This document shows, one piece after another, positions 8,039 through 16,856 of a stretch of DNA of 33,442 bases. Position 1 is the first letter of the stretch. Each line of letters starts with the position of its first letter. The position numbers and the translations under genes are program-made. Where the stretch lies: contig NW_013657655.1 of assembly GCF_000142905.1 (NCBI RefSeq), positions 345,209 through 378,650 on the forward strand. Reading direction: 5' to 3'. Source of the DNA: Thecamonas trahens ATCC 50062. Lineage: Eukaryota > Apusozoa > Apusomonadida > Apusomonadidae. The notes beneath the pieces are model-generated. The model made no database searches and was not told the DNA's origin. It was given only the letters and a program-made list of their open reading frames with translations.

Positions 8039-9667
8039 ATGGACTTTCACTCGTCGGACGATGAGTTTGCGGCGGTGCCTGCCGGTGCCTACGGTGGAGG
8101 GTGGGACACGGCTGGCGCCAATGCCACTGCCACAGTGGTGAAGGACGGCTCGCTGGGCATTCTGTACGACGACACAAACACATGCACACACATGCACACA
8201 CATGCATATGTATGGATATAACCCCATACGCACACTCACCCCCCCCCCCCCCTCCTCCTCCCTCCCTTCTCTGCCCACAGCACGCCCGTGACTCAGTCGC
8301 GGCAGGCCCGGCTGGAACTGCTGCGGCAGCGCGAAGCGACGCGGCGGGCGCAGATGACTGGCGCTGGCGTTGCGCTTGTTAATCCCTCATCATCGGTGGC
8401 GGCGACCATGCTGTCGGGCCCGGCTGGGCCAGAAAACGCCGTCGACAAGTCGCGATGGGCGTCGGGCCTCTCTATGTCCACGCCCAAAGCATCGTTTGGC
8501 GGCAAATCGGCTCGCGCCTCGAACTTTTTCACCGCTGGCGGCAGTCAGGGCTACTCGGGCGGCGCCGGTGGAGGCGGTGCAGGCGGCGACGAGTACGGCG
8601 GCGATGCCGGCGGCCGCGGGAGATCGGCGCAGCAGACCTCGATCTTCCAGACCGGGTTCGACGAGGCTGGCGCGTCGGCCGGGGGCGGATACGGCGGCGG
8701 CAGTGGTAGCTCGCAGGTGCCTGTGGCGCACACTGGAGTCCACGCCCTCGCTTCGGCCGGCCAGCACGGCTACAGCCAGCGCGGCCAGCACAGCGACGCA
8801 GAGTACGATGGAGACGGGCGGCCGCTGACGTCAACCGAGCAGATGATGATGAACGCCGGGCTCGACGACACGTACGAGCCTGACGAGGTCGACGAGCATT
8901 CGGGCCTGGATCTCTCGGACACACGGGCGTTTGTCCACCGGCCTGCGCCCAAGCACCAGGTGGTGCAGTGCTACATCCAGCGGAACAAGAGCGGGAAGAA
9001 GCGCATGTTTCCGACGTACGTACTGTACGAGCAGAGCACCGACACGTTCCTGCTTGCGGCGCGCAAGCGCAAAAAGTCGCGCTCCTCCAACTACCTCGTC
9101 TCGCTCGACCCAGAAGACCTCTCGCGCGACTCGGTCAACTACGTCGCCAAGCTCCGCTCCAACTTTATCGGCACCGCGTTCACCTTTTACGACCACGGCG
9201 AGGCGCCCGACAAGGCCTCGGCCGGCGAAGACATCCGCTGCGAACTCGCCGCCGTCCTCTACGAGTCCAACATTCTTGGCTTCAAGGGCCCGCGCAAGAT
9301 GACTGTCCTCATTCCAGCCATGCGCATGGATGGCAAGGCGCACGTCTGGCGCCCCGACTCACAGGGCCTCGGCCTCATCTCCAAGCACAAGGCCAACGAG
9401 CGCGACGAGATGCTCTGTCTCACCAACAAGTCCCCGGTGTGGAACGAAGAATCGCAGTCATACGTCCTCAACTTTAACCGCCGTGTCTCGCACGCTTCCG
9501 TCAAGAACTTCCAGATTGTCCACCCGGAGGATCCGTCGTACATCATCATGCAGTTTGGCCGCATCGGCGACCACGAGTTCACCATGGACTATCGCTATCC
9601 GATGACTGCGCTGCAGGCCTTTGGTATCGCTCTCTCCTCGTTCGACAACAAGCTGGCATGTGAGTAA
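8039..9667 (+). CDS. Tubby/TULP family protein (2 exons)
   Basis: Exon 1 is 8039-8163 and exon 2 is 8281-9667, joined phase 2 across a 117-base intron (GTACGA...CCCACAG) to give 503 residues. The C-terminal ~245 residues form a clear tubby domain: CYIQRNKSGKKRMFPTYVLY near the start, the basic RKRKKSRSSNYL, DLSRDSVNYVAKLRSNF, and the family ending MTALQAFGIALSSFDNKLACE (last residue is the C-terminus). In animals this domain binds PI(4,5)P2 through the basic patch, and TULP3 ferries membrane proteins into cilia with the IFT-A complex. Residues ~47-66 (starting QSRQARLELLRQRE) resemble the N-terminal IFT-A-binding helix of TULP3. A Gly-rich linker and an acidic segment (DDTYEPDEVDE) separate the two parts. 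The tubby identity is certain; the cilium role is inference. Confidence 0.95.
8164..8280 (+). other. Intron of the tubby gene, CA- and C-rich
   Basis: Starts GTACGACGAC and ends TCTGCCCACAG. It contains ACACACATGC repeats and a run of about 14 C followed by a CT-rich tract, a good polypyrimidine tract. Translating through it hits a stop soon after the donor, which supports removal. Confidence 0.85.
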
Positions 9668-9778
9668 ACGCCCACTGTAGACTGCACTGTGCTAGAGGTT
9701 GGTCATTTATCGTGTGGCGGCGCGAGCCCCTCTGGAAGAAGAGCGGCCGGCGCTCAAGCGCGATCACGATGAACCAGC

Positions 9779-10942
9779 TCAGCGACGCGAGCGCGAGCGG
9801 GACGACTTGCCCTTGGCACGGCCCTTGCTGCTGCCCTTGCCACCGCGGCCCTTGCCGCCGCGGCCCTTGCCCTTGCGCGACGAGGAGCGGGTCTTCGGCC
9901 GCGGGACGTCACCGCGCGACTGGATCTCACGCGCCTGCTGGATGGCAGCGCAGCAGGTGCAGAAGACAGTGGCGAGGCAGTCGCAGCAGTCAAACGTGCC
10001 CGAGCCGATGCCGTACTTCTCCTTGATCGTGTTCCGGTCGAAACCGACGCAGCACATGGTGGCGAGCTGGCCGACGTACGGAAGCAGGCACATGAGCGTA
10101 CCCACCGACCACTCCGGGCAGCACTCGGGGTGGCGGTTCTCGAGCCAAGCATGCGTCTGCTGCTGCTGGCACGGAAGGCACCACAGAGCAAAGCAGCCTA
10201 ATCACATCCAAACACCAAACATCAATATATCGTGAGAAACCGCCGTGGAGGGGAGACATGCTTGTCCTGGCATCTTTCTCTCTCCGCTGACCGACGCAAA
10301 AAAAATGATGCCATTGTTGAAAACGAGACCGAAAACGGAACGGAAGAAAAAACCCACGCCGATCAAACTGCGGGAAGGGGGGAGGGGGCAGGGTGAAGGG
10401 GGTAACGGGTGCGGAGAATACGGAGGGGGGGGGGGGGGGGGTAGTAGTAGTGGGGAGGTGAAGGGGCNNNNNNNNNNNNNNNNNNNNNNNNNNNNNNNNN
10501 NNNNNNNNNNNNNNNNNNNNNNNNNNNNNNNNNNNNNNNNNNNNNNNNNNNNNNNNNNNNNNNNNNNGGGGGGGGGGGGCTGGCTGGTGGCAGGGGGACG
10601 AGAGGGGGGTGGTTCGTGGTGCCTTCCAACTCCCGCAGTGGAAGGGGTATGGGTGGATGCGGGAGGATGGGGGTAGAGGAGAGGGGGGAGATGGGGGTAG
10701 AGATGGGGTAGAGGGAGGGGAGGGGGTGTAGAGCAGGCGTATCCGGCAAAGTGGGCGTAGTACGTACAAGTGCTCCAGTCGTCGCAGCAGTCGCAGAGGC
10801 CAAAGGCAAAGTCGCCGGCGGCGTAGGACGACTCGTAAGAGGCGTCGTACGAGGCATCGTACGAGTCGTACGACGAGCCCTTGATCTTGTCGGCAAGCTT
10901 GCCACGCATGCCCTTCTTGCTGCCCTTCTTAGACTTGGCCAT
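9779..10942 (-). CDS. PLAC8 (Cys-rich) domain protein (2 exons, assembly gap in the intron)
   Basis: Exon 1 is 10942-10768 and exon 2 is 10197-9779, joined phase 1 (GTACGT donor, GATTAG acceptor) to give 197 residues. The join restores the PLAC8 pattern across the splice: FGLCDCCDDWSTC, then CFALWCLPCQQQQ, then further Cys-rich segments (HPECCPEW, MCCVGFDR, GTFDCCDCLATVFCTCC) and a final QQAREIQSRG, matching the family's CC..Q.R ending. The N-terminus is Lys-rich, followed by SSYDSYDASYDASYESSYA, a Tyr/Ser/Asp repeat. The C-terminus is a basic Gly/Lys/Arg/Ser tail. PLAC8 proteins include plant FW2.2/PCR cadmium-resistance and cornifelin relatives, usually at membranes; function here is unknown. 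The extra basic tail is unusual and could bind nucleic acid or acidic lipid (inference). Converges with tubby, 111 bases apart. Confidence 0.88.
10198..10767 (-). other. Intron of the PLAC8 gene with G-runs and a 100-N gap
   Basis: The intron opens GTACGT at 10767 and ends GATTAG at 10198. It is C-rich on the coding strand (G-runs on +), and the N block 10468-10567 lies inside it, flanked on both sides by G-runs. Its true length is therefore unknown. Confidence 0.8.
10468..10567. other. Assembly gap of exactly 100 N
   Basis: One hundred N bases, the usual placeholder for a gap of unknown size. G homopolymers border it (about 10427-10441 on one side and 10568-10579 on the other), so sequencing or assembly probably failed in a G-rich tract. 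Confidence 0.98.
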
Positions 10943-11378
10943 TGTGAATTGGTAGTGAAGTGTGCCTAGTGTCGTCAGAGCCCACGCGTTGCTGCTGCTG
11001 GCTGCTGGCTGGTTAGCGGCCGCTGACCCGCAACGGTCTCACGGTTGGTGGGTCGGGCGGGTGGTGGTCGGTCTGCTTCGGCTTGCGAGCACAGGCCAAC
11101 GTGCAGGCCTACCTCCGCAGCGCCACCCTCGCCCCTCCAGCCAGCGCTATCCAGCGCTTTCCTTCGCATCCTTCTTCCCGTCCCAAACCCATCGCAATCG
11201 GCCATGCATGCTGCGGGCGATGTGAGGTGAGAAGCGGACGACAGGCGCCAGGTCGGCAAAGGCGCTGCATTCGGCGCGCGGCTCGAGTGCGAGGCGGGAC
11301 GCGGGGCGCGGGGTTGCGGGCGAAAGGCACAACTCGACGCAGAACGTCGCCGAGATTGTGACCGGCACAGGACGGGAG
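10943..11378. promoter_or_regulatory. Divergent spacer between the PLAC8 gene and the large surface-protein gene
   Basis: 436 bases between two start codons facing away from each other. GC-rich with a GCTGCTGCTGGCTGCTGGCTGG tract near 10991. No TATA box or other element I can name. Called a promoter region only from its position. Confidence 0.35.
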
Positions 11379-14300
11379 ATGCGAAGACGGTGGAAGGTCG
11401 GCGAGGTGGTAATGGCTGCTGCTGTGGCCTTACTCGTCGTTGCTCCTGTTCTGCTCTCGCTCGTGCCCGGTGCGGAAGGCTGTCCGTCGTCGGTCGACTT
11501 TGTCCCGGCAACGGCGGTCTCTATCACAGAGGGCGGATCGAGCAGTCTGGTGGTTACCGTCTCGGCGCCAGGCGCTGGCTGCTCGCCAGCAACGCCTTGC
11601 ACCTTCAGCCTCTACTTTGCCAACGCTTCTCATCCATCGGGTGCCTCGCAGGTGGCCTCGGTCGTCGAGACGGCGGCCGACAACGCCGACATGGCCATCA
11701 CCTTCCCGCTCGGAACAAATGGGACGTACAATGCAACCGCTACGGTAGTTGTCGCACCATCGCTCGTTGTGTGCGGGCCATCACCGCCGCGTGATATCGT
11801 GGTCCTTCCCCGGCCACTGCCGTCGCTGGTCTTGGCGCGAAATGCAACCATCGCCGGCGACGCCGTCGACGCCACCGCGACCTTTGCTGGCCGCGGCTCG
11901 CTCCCAGCGCAGTTCATCTGGTTTGTTCGCCGCGCAGCAACGCCTGGTCCGCTCACAATCGTCGGATCGCGCGCGCTCTGGCCGGCCGCCACCGCCACCG
12001 CAGCGGTCGTCGTCGGCGAGTCGCTGCTCGATGCCCCTGGCGGCGTCCCGCAGGCCACTCCGTTTGACGTCTATGTCCTCGTCCGCAACGCCGAGGGCGG
12101 CGAGTCTCACCTGGTTCAAGCCCCCGGTACTCTCACGGTTGTTCCCCAGCCATCCGGCTCGCCTGTCTGGGCCGCCTGTCTCGCCTCGGTCGATTCGTCG
12201 GTCGGCGTCGCCGCCGTCGGCCTGGGCGCCACGCCCCCGTTCCGCATCCGGTACAGTGTCGTGCGGCTCGCTGACTCGGCCTTGCTGGCAGCGGTTGACG
12301 TCGTCGGCGTTGCCAACGACACTGTCTCCAATGCCTCGATTGCGTTGACGTCGGCCATGCTCCTCGACCCCACGGCGCCGATCACGGTCCGGCTCTTTCT
12401 CGACGTCATCGATAGCTCCGGCTTGGGAGCGCCCACCGCCACCATCGCGCCGTGCGACCTGGTCGTCAATCCAGCGCCGAGCTTTGTGTGGACATCGGAC
12501 GGTGGCAACGGCCTCGTCTCGACCGCCGCCGCCGACGCCTCGCCTCTCGTCGCCCGACTCGCCACTGCTACATCTGCTGCGTCGTGGCCGGTCAGCTATG
12601 CATGGACGCTCAATGCAACCGTAATCGGCGCGGCAGGAGTGGTCAAAGCCGGATGGGGTACGCTGAGTGCTGGCTCTGGCTCATTTGACTCGGCATCTGC
12701 TTCCGTCGGCATCACAGTCGGCATCTCGGCCGCCGCCTTTGCAGACGCTGCCGCTATGGCAATGCTCGGTGGCACGTCGTGCGCGCTCGCGATTGAGCCC
12801 ATCGCTGCTTTTTCCGACTCTGCTGGTGTGGGCGGCTCCGCCCGGGGCCCCACCTTTGTCCTCCATGCTCCGCTGACGGTTGTTGGCGCTCTCGCACCAC
12901 TCATCCTCGCTCCAGGCAGCGTCGTCTCGCGCGGCGTAGTTGCGTCGGCGGTTTGGAACGTGTCAGCGTCGATTGCTGGCGGCACGCTGCCGCTGACAGC
13001 CGGGCGGCGGCTGGTCCAGGCGCTTCCTGCGCCATCAGCGCCCTTGACTGGGTTTTCCAGCGTGCTGCTCGGCAGCAATGCTACGCGCAGTCTGCCAGTG
13101 TCTCTGCTCGACTCGGGGAGCGTTAGCAGCAGTGTGGAATCGTTTTTCGTCGAGTGGCAGGTCTGCGACGCGGCAACTGCATGCATCAGCTTATCGTCGC
13201 CGGCGGTGATGGTGGTGCCTGTGCCTGTCGCCACCGTCGCTACGGCGGTAGCTTCAGCTGGTCCCGGTGCGTCCGGGGAGTTTCGATCGCCGATGGCTGT
13301 TAGCGTGCAGGTCGACGTTGCCCCTGTCAACGGCGGCGTCCTCCCGTTCAACATCAGTATCTCGCTTTTGCCAACAAGCGCGAGCGTGCCCTCTGGTTGC
13401 GTGTTCACGCACCTTGCCCCAAGCGTAGCCAGCCGCTCGCTCGTCCTCGTCAACGTGACCGGTGCCCTCGAGCAGCTCGATTGTCCCATCGGGACCGAGT
13501 GGGCCACGGTGGTGCAGGTAACCGATGCATCTGGTGCAAGCGCGAGTGCCACCGCAGCGCTTGCACTTGTACTGGGCGGGCCGCCAGTAGTGGTCAACGC
13601 CACGCTGTCTCCGAACGAGCTTGTCTCTGTCGGTGCGATCCTCGGTGCCGAAGCTGCGGTTTGGGGTGGGGTCGGCACGGTGTGTGTCACGTACGTTCTC
13701 GTGAGCGGAGCGGATGTGGGCGTTGTGGTCGACGGTCCATGGCAGGCGTGTGGGCCGAGTCCGTCGAGTCTTGCGCTACCGCTCTCGCCACTCTCAACGG
13801 CAACTTTGGAGGCCGCGTTTGGGAGTGGCAGCACCGCACCGGGTGCTGCCAACATGAGCCTTGCGGTTGCGGTCACTCGCGTGGGTGATGCAGCATCAAC
13901 AGTGGCTACAACTCTTGTGACATCAGCGGTGGTGGTGGTTCATCCGCCGAGCGGCGTGATCGTTCCGTCCGCCGGGCTGGCCACCGTCACCGACGTGCTC
14001 GAGCAGGTGTGCGTCACAAGCGTCACCGGTGGCGTTCCTCCATATAGCAGCACGGAATGGCAGGTCAACGGGCAAGCAGTGGGGAGCTTTGTGCACAGCA
14101 GTAGCGAGCTCTGCGCCCGCAACCTGAGTTTGATCTGGCCTGGCGCTGAGACTGGAAGCCTTGCGCCTGGTGGGGCGAGCAGTGTCGCTCTCCCGCTTAG
14201 TGTGACAGTGACCGACGTGCACGGGCGCGCGTCAGCCGTTTCGACCCTGATCCAGGTTGCGCCGCGGCCGCTCCCGGGCACGGTACGCATCCGGGACCGA

Positions 14301-16724
14301 GCCTCAGTTCGCGACGCAAACCTTACTGTCGAGGTGCTTGGAGTGCGCGGCGGCGTGGGGCCGAACGTCACGATGATGACATCGCTGGAGGCGCTTGCCA
14401 CTGATGGTGCCTGGGCGCCGCTCGCGGTTCCAGACATTGCGTGGCAGCCTCGAGGCGGTGCAGGCCTCTTGCTCGCTGTATCAGCTGGCGTGGTGGTTGA
14501 TGCTGGGGCTGCGATTGCGCAGCAGGTTGACCTCTCAAGCATCAAGGTGGCCGGCCTTGTGGCCCCGCACCTCAGTGGGCCTACGAACGCAACGCGTATC
14601 CGGGCGGTCGTCTGGCTGGTGGACGCGAGCGGAGTAGCCGGTCCGAGTTTGACGACCGAGGCAGCTGATTATGCAACAGCAACGCTCCCGTTCCCGCCGC
14701 CACCGTTCTTTCCGCCACCATCGCCGCCGCCGCCTGTCCTTCAACCGCCACCGCCGCTGCCGCCGCCGCCGCCCAACTCGACTGCGACTGGAGCTGCGGG
14801 CTTGGTGCCAGCGAGTGCGAACAACAGCGACGGGTGGCCGCTGTGGCTCATCCTTGTTGTCTGCGGCAGCATCCTGCTCTGCTGCTGTCTCATCCTACTT
14901 TGCGCTTTCTTGGTGTTGCGGCGTGCGCGTTCGCAGCGCGACGAAGCCACGGCCGAGTTCTCTGGCGACGTCGAGCGCGATCAGATCATTCGGGACGAAG
15001 GTGGCGTGGGCAAAGACGACGCGATTCCCCACATCTTTGCCTTTGAGCGCGAGGTCAGCTGCACTGCGCTCGGTGCTGAAATTGAGCACGACTTTGATTG
15101 CAGGCCACGGTCGACAGGAATGGAGAGCGACAATGCGGTCATCGACTTTGCCACGCCCGGCCAGCTCCCGCCGGATGAGGTCTCTGACGCTGAACTCTCG
15201 CTCTCGACGTCCGAGCTTGGGCTGGAAACGGGATTGGATGCGGGGCCCAGCCTGTTCCTGGGCGACGCGACTGTGCTGGAGGCGCAGAGTCTAGATGGGA
15301 GGGGAGCCCCTCTGATGCAGCGCAAGAACGATGATGGGCTTTCTGGAGACGAGGCGGCTGGGCGTCAGGGCACGAGTCGCGATTGTGGCCGCCGGCGTCG
15401 TGTGCGGCTAATGGGTAGCACCAGTAGCAGTGATGCTGAAGACGGTGGTAATGCAAGTAGTACGTGCCATGGCAGGGATGGACCCGGGGCTAAGCAAGCT
15501 GCTCTCGCCACAGGCGGTGGCCGTGCGGGGACCCGCCGCCGGCGCAAGGCCGAAGGCCGTGTCTCGGGTCATGGGTCGAGTTCCAGTCAGGCTGATTCTG
15601 TCACAGGCGATGACCGCTCACGTGTGCGCCGCCGGCGCAAGGCCAAAGGCCGTGTCTCGGGTCATGGGTCGAGTTCCAGTCAGGCTGATTTTGTCACAGG
15701 CGATGACCGCACACGTGTGCGCCGCCGCCGCAAGGCCAAAGGCCGTGCCTCGGGTCATGGGTCGAGTTCCAGTCAGGCTGATTCTGTCACAGGCGACGAC
15801 CGCACACGTGTGCGCCGCCAACGCGGATATGTCCCGTCGTCGCTGGTGGTCGGCGCGGACGAGGTCGACACTATTGTCGGTCCAGCGTTTCAGAACTCGA
15901 TCGCTGTTGTTCTCGACCTACCGGCCGATCGTCGCCACCGCTGGCGAACGATGCTCGATGCAGCGGCAGCCGACGTGCTCGACCTTCTGGCGTTGCGCCC
16001 GCAGCTGGCTGAGACTCCGACGGCGCTGCGGTTTGTGGTGCCAGAACAGGTACCGGACTCCATGCTGTTGTCATCGCGGCTGGCCACAGTCGCTGGCGAG
16101 CTCGCTAAAGCCGGCGGCCCGCAGATCAAGCTCGTCAAGGCCGCTGACGGCGCCGGACTCGACGCATGCGCCGCGCGCACGCTGGCAATCTCAGGCAGAG
16201 CCAGGCAAGGTGGCATGGCTCGCGCTGCTGCGCGGTCGGCCCGTAGCGATGCGGCGGCGCGAGTTGCTGGCACACATATGGTCCGTGTCGCGACTGGCGG
16301 GAGCTCGGTCGAGTTTGTTCTCAACCTGCCGGTCGACGCGTCGGCCTCTGTCCTGCTGGCGTGGGCGGACGAGCTGGCCGTGGCAGACGCAGAGCCGGGC
16401 GCCGCCGCGTCGGCGTCTCCCCCACCCGCAGCCGCGCCGGCTGCATCGCACACGGCGTCGCACCCGCCGACCGAGGTCTTCTTCCAGATTGTGACGCCGT
16501 CGTCGATCATGCTCCGGTGGGTCCCACCGCGCGCCGGCGGGCCGTACTCGATGTTCCGAGTCTACCGCGGCCTTGCACTCGCGCACGAGTCGCCAGGCAC
16601 GTTCCTCTTTGACGATGACCTCGCGCCAAACACGCTGTACGAGTACCGGGTGTGCGGCCGCGGACGTGACGGGCTGTGGTCGGCAGCATCGCCTCCGTTC
16701 CGGGAGCGGACGCGGGCCGAATGA
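11379..16724 (+). CDS. Very large type-I membrane protein: repetitive ectodomain, one helix, 31-residue tandem repeats, C-terminal FN3
   Basis: A 1781-residue, intronless protein from the ATG at 11379. Residues ~10-34 form a hydrophobic signal peptide (VVMAAAVALLVVAPVLLSLV) ending near AEG. The next ~1100 residues are Ser/Thr/Ala/Val-rich with many NxS/T sites and beta-strand-like repeats such as GGTLPLTAG, reminiscent of PKD/REJ-type ectodomains (a resemblance, not a demonstrated match). A Pro-rich stalk precedes the membrane helix at ~1153-1183 (WPLWLILVVCGSILLCCCL). The cytosolic side has an acidic region, three copies of a 31-residue basic/Ser repeat at ~1386-1478, a mixed region with two similar halves (VVLDLPADRR and FVLNLPVDAS), and an FN3 domain at ~1696-1780 (SIMLRWVPPRAGG, LAPNTLYEYRVCG). 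A cytosolic FN3 after an extracellular repeat region is unusual. Probably an adhesion or sensing receptor (inference). Confidence 0.8.
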   Translation: MRRRWKVGEVVMAAAVALLVVAPVLLSLVPGAEGCPSSVDFVPATAVSITEGGSSSLVVTVSAPGAGCSPATPCTFSLYFANASHPSGASQVASVVETAADNADMAITFPLGTNGTYNATATVVVAPSLVVCGPSPPRDIVVLPRPLPSLVLARNATIAGDAVDATATFAGRGSLPAQFIWFVRRAATPGPLTIVGSRALWPAATATAAVVVGESLLDAPGGVPQATPFDVYVLVRNAEGGESHLVQAPGTLTVVPQPSGSPVWAACLASVDSSVGVAAVGLGATPPFRIRYSVVRLADSALLAAVDVVGVANDTVSNASIALTSAMLLDPTAPITVRLFLDVIDSSGLGAPTATIAPCDLVVNPAPSFVWTSDGGNGLVSTAAADASPLVARLATATSAASWPVSYAWTLNATVIGAAGVVKAGWGTLSAGSGSFDSASASVGITVGISAAAFADAAAMAMLGGTSCALAIEPIAAFSDSAGVGGSARGPTFVLHAPLTVVGALAPLILAPGSVVSRGVVASAVWNVSASIAGGTLPLTAGRRLVQALPAPSAPLTGFSSVLLGSNATRSLPVSLLDSGSVSSSVESFFVEWQVCDAATACISLSSPAVMVVPVPVATVATAVASAGPGASGEFRSPMAVSVQVDVAPVNGGVLPFNISISLLPTSASVPSGCVFTHLAPSVASRSLVLVNVTGALEQLDCPIGTEWATVVQVTDASGASASATAALALVLGGPPVVVNATLSPNELVSVGAILGAEAAVWGGVGTVCVTYVLVSGADVGVVVDGPWQACGPSPSSLALPLSPLSTATLEAAFGSGSTAPGAANMSLAVAVTRVGDAASTVATTLVTSAVVVVHPPSGVIVPSAGLATVTDVLEQVCVTSVTGGVPPYSSTEWQVNGQAVGSFVHSSSELCARNLSLIWPGAETGSLAPGGASSVALPLSVTVTDVHGRASAVSTLIQVAPRPLPGTVRIRDRASVRDANLTVEVLGVRGGVGPNVTMMTSLEALATDGAWAPLAVPDIAWQPRGGAGLLLAVSAGVVVDAGAAIAQQVDLSSIKVAGLVAPHLSGPTNATRIRAVVWLVDASGVAGPSLTTEAADYATATLPFPPPPFFPPPSPPPPVLQPPPPLPPPPPNSTATGAAGLVPASANNSDGWPLWLILVVCGSILLCCCLILLCAFLVLRRARSQRDEATAEFSGDVERDQIIRDEGGVGKDDAIPHIFAFEREVSCTALGAEIEHDFDCRPRSTGMESDNAVIDFATPGQLPPDEVSDAELSLSTSELGLETGLDAGPSLFLGDATVLEAQSLDGRGAPLMQRKNDDGLSGDEAAGRQGTSRDCGRRRRVRLMGSTSSSDAEDGGNASSTCHGRDGPGAKQAALATGGGRAGTRRRRKAEGRVSGHGSSSSQADSVTGDDRSRVRRRRKAKGRVSGHGSSSSQADFVTGDDRTRVRRRRKAKGRASGHGSSSSQADSVTGDDRTRVRRQRGYVPSSLVVGADEVDTIVGPAFQNSIAVVLDLPADRRHRWRTMLDAAAADVLDLLALRPQLAETPTALRFVVPEQVPDSMLLSSRLATVAGELAKAGGPQIKLVKAADGAGLDACAARTLAISGRARQGGMARAAARSARSDAAARVAGTHMVRVATGGSSVEFVLNLPVDASASVLLAWADELAVADAEPGAAASASPPPAAAPAASHTASHPPTEVFFQIVTPSSIMLRWVPPRAGGPYSMFRVYRGLALAHESPGTFLFDDDLAPNTLYEYRVCGRGRDGLWSAASPPFRERTRAE
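15534..15812 (+). repeat. 93-base (31-codon) tandem repeat, three copies plus a partial fourth
   Basis: Copies lie at 15534-15626, 15627-15719 and 15720-15812, then a short partial start of a fourth. Each encodes a basic head (RRRRKAKGR) followed by VSGHGSSSSQADSVTGDDR. Copies differ at only a handful of bases (for example GAA/AAA giving Glu/Lys, TCT/TTT giving Ser/Phe), so the expansion is recent and in frame. Confidence 0.95.
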
Positions 16725-16856
16725 AGAGACATACCACACCACACCACACCGTATGTGCGTGTGTGTGTGGGGGGGGGGGAGCTCTAAAGTTTTTTTTTGG
16801 GGGGGGGGGGGGGGGGGTGAGGGGGTGTGGGGGAGTGTCAAGAACTGGAGATTAGT

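Noticed and set aside
12596-13876. A 426-codon minus-strand frame inside the giant surface-protein gene
   Set aside because: It is Thr/Pro/Ala-rich with no domain, and the plus frame is open for over 5 kb with a signal peptide, membrane helix and FN3.
15534-15812. CRISPR-like array
   Set aside because: The repeats are direct, abutting and in frame within a coding sequence, with no unique spacers.
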